Positions 32,728-41,200 of a DNA stretch of 64,000 bases are shown piece after piece. The notes beneath the pieces were generated by a model that ran no database searches, was not told where the DNA came from, and saw nothing but the letters and a program-made list of their open reading frames with translations. Source of the DNA: WRIS01 sp964345475 (GTDB lineage: Bacteria; Actinomycetota; Coriobacteriia; Coriobacteriales; Eggerthellaceae). Location of the stretch: the NCBI GenBank assembly GCA_964345475.1, contig CAYFQW010000003.1:1-64000 (forward strand), given 5' to 3'. Every line of letters begins with the position of its first letter. The first letter of the stretch is position 1. The translations under genes and the position numbers were made by a program.

Positions 32728-34004
32728 CAGATACTCTTTTTATTTTTCGAGAGTACTGTGGGGACGAACAGCTGATTGGCTTTATCACCTCTAATCCTGG
32801 ACCTGTCTTTTCTTATGACTCCGAGTATTTAAAAAATTCTAACGCGAAGCCTATCTCCCAATCACTACCCCTTAAGCAAGGAGAGTTTACCCAAAAAGAA
32901 ACCCGATCGTTTTTCGAGGGCTTGCTCCCAGAGGGTGAGCTGAGGACGTTGTTTGCTGATACGCTTCATGTAGAGCCTGAGGCGTATACAAAATTGATTT
33001 CTCAACTAAATAATGAGTCAACTGGGGCCCTGATATTCAGCAAAGAGAAAGCCCGACCTCTTAGCAATCAATCTTATCTGCCCCTTGAGTCCAGAACTTT
33101 GAATGAGTTCGCAAAACAGCCAAAGAAGGTCACGTTGGAGCTTGGCATGAGGACCAGGTTGTCCTTGGCGGGAGCCCAAGCAAAAATTGGGCTCTATCAT
33201 GAGGGCAATGATCTCTCAGCAGGCTGGTTTATCCCAATAGGTGGAGCCCCCTCAACGCATATACTGAAAGCTTCAGATGGTACTTTTCCAATGCAGACAA
33301 TCAACGAAGCGTTTTGTTTGCGAGTTGCGGCTCTTTGCGGACTAAATGTTTGTGAAAGTAGTCTTATCGCGGTGAAAGACTCCTCTGACCCCATTCTGAT
33401 AATAGAGCGTTTTGATCGTGTGCGAGCGGAACGGTCGAGAAGAGAGGATGGACACATCGTTCCCTTCCGTCTTCATCAAGAAGACTTTTGTCAGGCAAGC
33501 AGCTTGCCTTCGATGTATAAATACGAACCAACCGATGGCTATTATCTGTCACGAGTAGCGCACGTCATTGGGAAGGCTTCGTTCAATCCCTTAGAAGATC
33601 GATTGAAGTTTTTTCAAGGGATCCTCTTCGACTATCTTATTGGCAATTGCGACAATCATCTCAAGAATTATTCTCTACTGTGGACAGAAGATTGGTCGAG
33701 TTGCTCACTCTCTCCTTTTTATGATAAAACTTGTACAACTATGTACCCGGTATTAGCTAGGGAGATGGGTATTTCTCTTAGTCCGAGTCGTGTCATCGAT
33801 AAGGTTATAGAAAGCGACATTAAGGCTTCTGGGAAACAGATAGGGATTTCTGAATCAATGAGCTGGTCTCTTTATCAAAAGCTTCGTAATTCTTTCTCGA
33901 AGGCTCTTATGCAAGCAGAGCTAGAGATAAGCAATCAAGGCTTTCCTGAGGTTAAGGAGCTTGCCGAGTTTATTTATCTCGATGCGGAAAAACGATTAAC
34001 GTAG
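32724..34004 (+). CDS. hipA: HipA-family serine/threonine kinase toxin
   Basis: 426 residues, close to the usual HipA length. The N-terminal couple-HipA region (residues ~1-105) precedes the HipA kinase fold. Visible motifs are LSLAGAQAKIGLYHE (substrate/ATP entry), STHILKASDG (ATP-binding Lys), the catalytic loop FDYLIGNCDNHLKNYSLL with Asp and Asn in place, and LSPFYDKTCT for the metal-binding Asp. HipA phosphorylates glutamyl-tRNA synthetase in E. coli, causing growth arrest and persistence; relatives use other tRNA synthetases. All key residues look intact, so the toxin is probably active and kept in check by HipB. Confidence 0.9.
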   Translation: MTDTLFIFREYCGDEQLIGFITSNPGPVFSYDSEYLKNSNAKPISQSLPLKQGEFTQKETRSFFEGLLPEGELRTLFADTLHVEPEAYTKLISQLNNESTGALIFSKEKARPLSNQSYLPLESRTLNEFAKQPKKVTLELGMRTRLSLAGAQAKIGLYHEGNDLSAGWFIPIGGAPSTHILKASDGTFPMQTINEAFCLRVAALCGLNVCESSLIAVKDSSDPILIIERFDRVRAERSRREDGHIVPFRLHQEDFCQASSLPSMYKYEPTDGYYLSRVAHVIGKASFNPLEDRLKFFQGILFDYLIGNCDNHLKNYSLLWTEDWSSCSLSPFYDKTCTTMYPVLAREMGISLSPSRVIDKVIESDIKASGKQIGISESMSWSLYQKLRNSFSKALMQAELEISNQGFPEVKELAEFIYLDAEKRLT

Positions 34005-34182
34005 GCTAGAAAATGATCAGCGACTATCACGCCGTGGTGCCACGAGACTTCGACCTGAGGCTTTGAAAGAGGGACTTGCCTCGGGCATGATTTGGCTGTC
34101 TTGTGCCTGAAAACTGGTATGCTGGTCTTTACCTTAGAAACCATTTCTCTGAGCAGCCTTCCCAGTCTACGAAAGGGCAGCA

Positions 34183-34761
34183 ATGACTGAATATAAGCAA
34201 AAAAAACGCGAGTTGAGAAAGCACATGCTGGCCCTACGGTCCGAAATTCCGATTGAGGAACGTGAAAAGGCCGATCGTCAGATAGGTATACAAACGCAGC
34301 TTCTTCCAGAGTATGAGAACGCGCGCACGGTTTTTGTCTATGTGAGTGTTGGTGACGAGGTCGACACGCATGCTTTAATAGAAGATGCATGGTCTCGAAA
34401 AAAGCGTGTTTGCGTTCCTCGCTGCGAGTCTCTGGGAGTTATGCATGCCTTCGAAATCCGTAGCATGGACGACTTAAAGGCTGGTGCGTATGGCATTCCT
34501 GAACCAAAAGACACGTGCGTTTTCGTTGCCCAAAACGAGATAGATTTGAATATCGTGCCTTGTGTGTGTTGTAGCGAGGAGGGGTATCGCCTCGGTTATG
34601 GCGGTGGCTTTTACGACCGATGGCTTGAAAGCAGCCAAGCTCCCTCTGTTCTGCGGTGCTTCGATGAGCTGATTATTCCAACCGTTCCACGAGAGGAACA
34701 CGACCGAAGGGTTGGTATATTGATAAGCGAAACAAGGTGTCGTCGCCTTCCAAAAGAATAA
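34183..34761 (+). CDS. 5-formyltetrahydrofolate cyclo-ligase family protein
   Basis: A 192-residue enzyme of the 5-FTHF cyclo-ligase family (MTHFS), which converts 5-formyl-THF to 5,10-methenyl-THF using ATP. The N-terminal KKRELRKHMLALRSEIP block and the C-terminal nucleotide/folate motif RLGYGGGFYDRWL are diagnostic. ATG 34183 is preceded by AAAGGG with 6 bases between. It stands alone after hipBA, with the convergent TraX-like gene 12 bases downstream. Confidence 0.92.
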   Translation: MTEYKQKKRELRKHMLALRSEIPIEEREKADRQIGIQTQLLPEYENARTVFVYVSVGDEVDTHALIEDAWSRKKRVCVPRCESLGVMHAFEIRSMDDLKAGAYGIPEPKDTCVFVAQNEIDLNIVPCVCCSEEGYRLGYGGGFYDRWLESSQAPSVLRCFDELIIPTVPREEHDRRVGILISETRCRRLPKE

Positions 34762-34773
34762 GCAGCACAGCAG

Positions 34774-35511
34774 CTAGACAGCACCAAAAAACAAAACTTG
34801 CAGAAGACCTAAAGCAAGAATGTGCAGCGGATAATAGAAGTAAAAGAAGTATTTTAAAGGACGTCCCCGTCGGCCCTTATAGCCCAAAAGCAAGGCTGTG
34901 GTAACTACAAGGCCTATCGATAGATACAAGATGTCGGGAAGAGACGTGTATGGGCCGAAATCTAAAGAAGAGGCAAGAACGGCAGGCCCCATGACGAGGA
35001 CCGGTATGAGCAGGGGCACGATCTTGCTGGCATACCTACCCTTGAGAACATAAAAAAGAAATATCATAACAATGCCTATGGAGCCCCAGTCAAATATCAT
35101 GCTACCAAAAACTGCAGCAAGAAATACTAAGAAGAATAGAAGCTTGTTTTCTAGGCGGTCATAGCAGTACAAGACTCCAAGCCCTACAAGCAAAGTGAAC
35201 AAGACGTTGCCCTCTCCTCCCAGGAATACGTAATAGGGGATTTGGGAAATCAGGGCAAACACGAAGAGCCGGAGCGCATATTTCTTTAGGCTTGAAGTAT
35301 GTCGATAGCCTTCAACGACTAGGAAGGCCATGATAGGAAAGGTAAGGCCACCAAGGCTAAAGCATACGGTATATAGCCCAAAGGGGAGATGTGCCGCGAA
35401 TATATGAGAGGCATGGTTACAAGTCATCCCAATAATCGCAACAATCTTTAGCGTGAAAGAGCTCACATTTTTAGAGGAGGAGCTTAGTTGGCCGCGCGCA
35501 GTGGTGTCCAA
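34774..35511 (-). CDS. TraX family membrane protein
   Basis: 245 residues with eight or more hydrophobic segments. Family features are IVAIIGMTCNHASHIF near the N terminus, FPIMAFLVVEGYRHTSSLKKY, and RLFVFALISQIPYYVFLGG. TraX N-acetylates F pilin in E. coli, but chromosomal TraX homologues in Firmicutes and Actinobacteria have no plasmid context and their substrate is unknown; they are relatives of membrane acyltransferases. No conjugation gene is nearby. The start is uncertain: TTG 35511 is the longest frame, and an in-frame GTG lies 16 codons further in. Confidence 0.8.
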   Translation of the reverse strand: MDTTARGQLSSSSKNVSSFTLKIVAIIGMTCNHASHIFAAHLPFGLYTVCFSLGGLTFPIMAFLVVEGYRHTSSLKKYALRLFVFALISQIPYYVFLGGEGNVLFTLLVGLGVLYCYDRLENKLLFFLVFLAAVFGSMIFDWGSIGIVMIFLFYVLKGRYASKIVPLLIPVLVMGPAVLASSLDFGPYTSLPDILYLSIGLVVTTALLLGYKGRRGRPLKYFFYFYYPLHILALGLLQVLFFGAV

Positions 35512-35647
35512 AGGGTTTCAAACCTTTCATTGATACAAGGATGACGAAGTAGCAAGGTGTGAAGCATTTCTATTATAACCGCGGCACACCGGCTCTGAAG
35601 AACTATAATGTATGCGAGGTATGTGGCCGTCTTTTCGTTGAAAGCCT

Positions 35648-36487
35648 ATGCTAGAAAAAATACGTAACACATCTCAGAAGTACAAGGGCCTTTTCGTGTC
35701 CCTGTCCTTTCTTCTTTGTCTATTTATTTTTACGATAACATACAATGATTCCTTGGAAAGCATGACAATCCAGTCGATTGTGTTGGCTGCATTGGCGGTA
35801 ATTCTGTTATATTTCTATCATCCCAAGGGCCTTGCGTGGAAGTTTAACGAAAAAGATTCCTCAGTAAGACTCGTCGTAGTTTTTTTGATCGTACTCGCAT
35901 TTTTTGTGAGCGTGCTTGCCCTCGTACAGGCGGGGAAGAAGGACGTATATCAGCTTGAGGGTTGGCCCTATCTTCTTGTCCTGCTCGTTGCAATGTGTAT
36001 GGGTACGAGCGTGTTTGAAGAAGCTTTGTTTCGAGGGGTTTTGTATCAAGCTCTTACTGACCATTTGTCAGGCATACGGCACCACATCCTTATAGCGGCC
36101 GTTATTTCTTCCTGCATCTTCGGTGTGCTACATGTAGGAGCTGTAAGCGGAGGGAGTAACTCCATAAAATCCGCCCAAATAGCTCTGAGGTTTGTCCAGG
36201 CATCAAGCTTCGGCTTTTGCATGGCAACACTGTATGAAGAATACGGAAGCATTTGGATGTCGTCACTCGTACATTTTCTATACAACCTTCTTACTATGGC
36301 GCCTCTCGTAGTATTTCTTCGTGATATTCCGGGCAGCTATTGTACGGGTCAATTGGACGATCTTGTGTTTCTTGCTGTCAGCTTTCTTCTTATCGTTCCG
36401 CCTCTTATAGGCTCTGTACGCATTTTAAGGCGAAAAAACGACCGTCCCCTCAATAACCTATCAGACTCCGAACGCAAGAGGCTTTGA
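35648..36487 (+). CDS. CPBP family intramembrane metalloprotease (Abi/CaaX-like)
   Basis: 279 residues, polytopic. The catalytic motifs of the CPBP (CaaX protease and bacteriocin-processing) family are present: FEEALFRGVLYQ (EExxxR), FGVLHVG (FxxxH) and the later WMSSLVHFLYN (HxxxN/B). These enzymes cleave within the membrane; bacterial members are linked to bacteriocin self-immunity or protein maturation, and the substrate here is unknown. The gene has no good ribosome-binding site and no operon partner upstream. Confidence 0.85.
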   Translation: MLEKIRNTSQKYKGLFVSLSFLLCLFIFTITYNDSLESMTIQSIVLAALAVILLYFYHPKGLAWKFNEKDSSVRLVVVFLIVLAFFVSVLALVQAGKKDVYQLEGWPYLLVLLVAMCMGTSVFEEALFRGVLYQALTDHLSGIRHHILIAAVISSCIFGVLHVGAVSGGSNSIKSAQIALRFVQASSFGFCMATLYEEYGSIWMSSLVHFLYNLLTMAPLVVFLRDIPGSYCTGQLDDLVFLAVSFLLIVPPLIGSVRILRRKNDRPLNNLSDSERKRL

Positions 36488-36533
36488 GCCCCGATAATAA
36501 AAGCGGCATCACGGCAGACGCGTGCCTTTCTAT

Positions 36534-36561
36534 AAACTCATACTCTCGTGAGGATGAGTTT
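36534..36561 (+). promoter_or_regulatory. Hairpin in the leader of the MFS gene
   Basis: AAACTCAT (36534-36541) pairs perfectly with ATGAGTTT (36554-36561). A further 3 bp of CTC/GAG close a TCGT tetraloop inside. It lacks a T-run and may be an operator or the end of the CPBP transcript. A TATACT (36586-36591) lies just downstream. Confidence 0.35.
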
Positions 36562-36684
36562 GGGAAGATTTCGTACGGAGAGTCATATACTTTCAGAACG
36601 GCACCCGTTACAATTCGTGAAGCGCCGCAGCAGCAAAGGGTAGACCTATGTGCTTGTGGCACCCCCACCATAGAGAGGAGTTTT

Positions 36685-37950
36685 ATGTCTGACATGACCG
36701 CCGATCAAATAAAGAGCAAGCGTATTCTTTATTTGGCCTTATCTACACTCACCCTGTTGTTCCTAGGGCTGATTTACGCATTCTCGATGTTTGTTGCACC
36801 CATGTGTTCGACGTTTGGGCTCGAAAAAAGCGATGTGGCACTTACGTTTAACATTATGATGATTGTGTTTTGCCTCGGTGCAATTTTTGGCTCTCAGATA
36901 GAGAAGAAGATCGGAGTACCGAAAACTCTCATTGCTGCAGCAGTCATATTCTTATGCAGCTTTGTCGGTACGGCTTTGTTTGGTAACGGAAACATCGCAG
37001 CAATATATGTGTTTTACGGTATTTTAGGTGGCCTCGCAGTAGGTATGGGCTACAACTCAGTTATCGCCACAACGAATGTTTGGTTTCCTGACAAGGTAGG
37101 TTTCTCATCCGGTGTTCTCATGATGGGCTTTGGCTTAGGCTCGTTAATTTTAGGCACCCTGTCAGTGAAGCTCGTAGCTACACTTGGCTTGCAGGTAGTT
37201 TTTTCTGGAATTGGCATAATTACCTGCATCGTGGTTATTGTGCTTGCGTCCATTCTGAGGCGTCCCCCATCAAATATTGTTGAGATTATGGCTCCTGAAA
37301 AAGCTGTTGTCGGAGGATACGATCCTGGTGATGAGGACATGCCTCTTAAAAGCTCTACTTTTTACGTATATTGGGTTTGGGCCATCATTGTTATAGCAAT
37401 AGGCTTGGCTACCATTGGTAATGCTGCATCTGATGCCCAAATGGTTGGTCTTGATGTTGGTTTCGCAACCCTGCTTGTTGGTTTGGTTTCAGCATGCAAC
37501 GGTCTCGCTCGCGTAATCATTGGAGTAATTTATGATAAAACCAATGTGAAGATTACGATGCTCGTAGACGGCCTTATTGCGGTATTTGCTTGTGCTTGCA
37601 TCATTGGCGCCTTTACGACAGGCATTTCAGCTCTCTATGTCGTCGGTGCACTAAGCTGTGGTTTTTGCTACGGAGGAGTTCCTGTCGTTGCTTCCGCCTT
37701 TGCACGTCAACGCTATGGGGCAAAGAATTATCCTTTGAACCTGTCGCTTGCAAACCTTGCTATTACCTTTGGTTCCCTTGTCAACATCGTTGTTCAGTTT
37801 GCTGTGGGAGGCGCTGACAATCGTCTCGCCGTATTTATGGTTATGGGAACGCTCGCAGTCCTTGCCACCATCAATGTCCTGCCCTTCTCGAAGAAGTGGA
37901 ACAGCGATATGAAGATGCTGGAGGCTCGTAAACAACAGATGAACGCGTAG
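36685..37950 (+). CDS. OFA-family MFS transporter
   Basis: 421 residues with 12 predicted spans, major facilitator superfamily. The OFA (oxalate/formate antiporter) group is indicated by GLIYAFSMFVAPM in span 1, CLGAIFGSQIEKKIG, and TTNVWFPDKVGFSSGVLMMG with GFGLGSLILG. OFA members exchange or import small carboxylates; oxalate, formate, lactate and others are possible and the substrate cannot be read from sequence. ATG 36685 has GAGAGGAG four bases upstream. The frame stays open further upstream, but those residues look like untranslated leader. Confidence 0.85.
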   Translation: MSDMTADQIKSKRILYLALSTLTLLFLGLIYAFSMFVAPMCSTFGLEKSDVALTFNIMMIVFCLGAIFGSQIEKKIGVPKTLIAAAVIFLCSFVGTALFGNGNIAAIYVFYGILGGLAVGMGYNSVIATTNVWFPDKVGFSSGVLMMGFGLGSLILGTLSVKLVATLGLQVVFSGIGIITCIVVIVLASILRRPPSNIVEIMAPEKAVVGGYDPGDEDMPLKSSTFYVYWVWAIIVIAIGLATIGNAASDAQMVGLDVGFATLLVGLVSACNGLARVIIGVIYDKTNVKITMLVDGLIAVFACACIIGAFTTGISALYVVGALSCGFCYGGVPVVASAFARQRYGAKNYPLNLSLANLAITFGSLVNIVVQFAVGGADNRLAVFMVMGTLAVLATINVLPFSKKWNSDMKMLEARKQQMNA

Positions 37951-38030
37951 CAGCTGCTTTCTCTGGAAACGACGTAAGGCAAATCCGTGCAAGCTTGTGT
38001 GCGGCTTCGCCTCCACATTGGTAACAGTAT

Positions 38031-38089
38031 GAAGCCCAATCTTACGCTCGATCGAGAATCGGCGAGGGGATTGGGCTTCATGGTTTTTT
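38031..38089 (+). terminator. Intrinsic terminator after the MFS gene
   Basis: GAAGCCCAATC (38031-38041) pairs with GATTGGGCTTC (38069-38079) over 11 bp, followed by TGG and TTTTTT. The 27-base loop contains a smaller self-complementary stretch (CTCGATCGAG). Confidence 0.8.
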
Positions 38090-38210
38090 GTGCCGGGCAA
38101 ACAACTGCAGGAAGATGGAAATCAAAACATATATCTTGCGCAGCTTAGGCCGAATGCCTACCATAACCAGGTATCTTATTTGTCGCAAGGGGCACAGGAT
38201 TTGAAAAGCC

Positions 38211-41200
38211 ATGCTCTTTGCCTGTGATGATTCGAGAGTGGCAGCTTTCATGGAAGCACTTATAAACGCAATAGGCACACCGCTGGGCTACCTTATGTAC
38301 TGGTGCTACGAGCTTCTTAAAAACTATGGCGCTGCTATCTTGCTGTTCACCCTCCTTACGAAGGTCATTCTTTTTCCTCTATCGCTTGTAGCTCAAAAAA
38401 ATTCAATCAAAATGGTTAAGATGCAGCCTGAGCTTGCAGACATTCGAGTACGCAATGGCAGCAATGGCGAACTTGTTATGCAAGAAACGAAGGAGCTCTA
38501 TAAAAAAGAAGGCTACAGTACCATCAAAGGGATCCTGCCGCTTTTAGTGCAGATACCGCTCATTCTCGGTCTTATCGATGTGATATATAAACCGATGCAG
38601 CATTTGCTTCACATTGAGAAGCCTTTTATAGCGGCCTTTATAGAAAAAACTGCGGAAGTTTTGGGGGTTCATGCCGACAGTCTCGGGTATGGTGCGCAGT
38701 TGCGTGTGGTAGAGGCGGTCCAAAGCAATCCTGCTGTTTTTAGCCAATCCGATCTGCTGGATCCTGGGCTTCTTGCCGAAACAGTTCGGCAGATTACGAG
38801 CATGGATCTATCTTTTCTTGGGATTAACCTTGCGGCCATACCTTCGTTTGGAGACTTGACCATCATCGTTCCTCTGGCTTCTGGCTTGAGCGCCTTGGCT
38901 CTTTCTCTCGTCCAGAACAAATATAACGTGCTTCAAGCGGAGACGGGTTTTTTGAGCAAGTGGGGCATGGCGATATTCCTTGTGCTGTTTTCAGGCTATT
39001 TTGCCCTTATCCTTCCCTGCGGACTCGGTGTATATTGGACGGCAGGCAACCTTCTTTCCATCCCCGTGCTAGCGCTTTGTAATGTAATATACAGCCCTAA
39101 GAAGTATATAGACTACGCCAACCGCGTCATGCCCATCAAGCTTACAAGAAAAGAGAAGGCTGCAAAAAAGGCTTCCGACAAGGCACTTGCTCGTCGAGCG
39201 AAGCTTGATAGTAAGCGGTTTTATGCACAGGGCAATAAAAAGAATTTAGTGGTGTATTCGGAAGGAAGGGGCTATTGGAAGTATTTTTCCGCCATCATAC
39301 ACTATCTTATGGCTCAGTCCGACATGGTGGTTCACTACGTTACAAATGATCCGGACGATCCTATATTCGATCAAGACAACCCTCGGATTGCTCCCTACTA
39401 TATAGGGCCTAAGGCACTTATTTCCTTCATGATGAAGATGGATGCCGATATAATTTTAATGACAACTCCCGATCTCGATCTGTTCCATGTCAAGCGTTCT
39501 CTGGTTCGTAAAGATACGGAATATATCTACCTCGATCACGGCATGACCTCCTATCAACTCACGCTGCGAAAAGGAGCTCTCGACGCCTTTGATACGATAT
39601 TTGTATATGGGCCGAACCATATTGAAGAGGTTAGGGAAACCGAGAAGCTCTATGGCCTTGCTCAAAAAACACTGGTGAAAACAGGGTATGGGCTGCTTGA
39701 CGACTTGCTCGAGAAGGTGCAGGAGTTGAAGTCTACTGATGGAGAGCTGCCCCAAATCCTTATCGCACCCTCATGGCAGGAGGGCAATATTCTCGATCTT
39801 TGCATTGATGAGGTTCTTGGCAACTTGCTTGGTCAGGGTTTTCGCCTTATCGTCCGGCCACATCCAGAGTATGTCAAACGCTACCCGGCCCGTATGAACA
39901 CTTTCATGAATCGATACGAACGGGCATGTACGTATCCGGATGAAAAGGGAGGTACGCTTGAAATAGAGACCGACTTTTCTTCGAATGAGACCGTATACTC
40001 TTCCGACCTGGTAATTACGGACTGGTCAAGCATAGCCCAAGAGTTTTCCTATGCCACCAAGCGGCCCTCGCTTTTCATTAATACGCCCATGAAGGTAATG
40101 AATCCTGAATACGATCTTCTGCCTCTCGTTCCCCTCGATATCTCTCTTCGCGACGAATTGGGAGTTTCCCTTAATCTTGAAGATCTTGGCGATATCCAAA
40201 CGCAGGTAAACGAACTCTTACGGCAGTCTGAAACTTATCGTGAGCATATTAGTAAAGTCTTGGCCCAAAATATGTACGACATTGGCAATGCAGCCCAAGG
40301 GGCGGGTGACTATCTTATAGGTCGCGTGAAAGAGATAGAGTATTTGAGACGAGCTGGAAAAGACCCCGCTCAATATGCACCTCCAGCACAGTTAAAAGCA
40401 TCCAAGGAGCGCGTAGCAAATACAGGGAAGGCGAGAGGGAAGGTGTTTTCAAGCCCTAGTTTCATCCTCATCGTCTTGGCCAGCTTTGTGACCATGTCGC
40501 TTGTTCCGAGCGATTACGCCTGGGCCTATATCGATCCTGCAACCACTACCTACATCATCCAAATTGCTGCAGCAATAGTTATTACGCTGGGCGTATCACT
40601 CAGCGTATTTATATACCGCTTTCAAATGTTTATGACAAACCTTAAAGTATCGCTCTACACTCTTATGCGCAGCTTGCATAAAAAAGAGACAGGGCCTGAA
40701 GCCTCAAAGGGCCAGGCAATTGAAGTACGGCGATGCACTGATGGATTGCAGGATGCTGAAACGCAGCAACCCCCTACCGAGCAACAGTCTGCCGACGCCT
40801 ATCAACTTGCCGAAGAGCAGCTGGGTGGCGTGTACGGGCAGGTCGAACTGGATGAGGAAGAGGCGCTTGCGTCTGGGCTGCTGTCTTTTCCTATCCCCAT
40901 GTCCCAACATTATCCTAAGGTGGGCGGTCTCGATTGGGTGAGCACGGCCGAAATTTCCGATAGGGAGGACGTGCATGGAGAAGGCGAAGGTAAGGAGAGG
41001 GTTTCACCTGAGGGTAAGCATCCCGTAAAGCGCCTACTCTCTTGGCTCGGCTCCGATACGCGCTCTTGGAAGGAGAGGGCACTTATTGCCTTTGTCCTGA
41101 GTCTTGCATGTTCAGTGACGTTTATCGTATTCAGCATGTTTGATTCTGTTATTCAAAATGTTGCAAAAATTAATTTTTCATTCGCAGAAATCGTAGGACC

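Noticed and set aside
34774..35511. TraX homologue as a sign of a conjugative element
   Set aside because: No pilus, relaxase or coupling-protein genes are near and chromosomal TraX-family proteins are common without conjugation functions.
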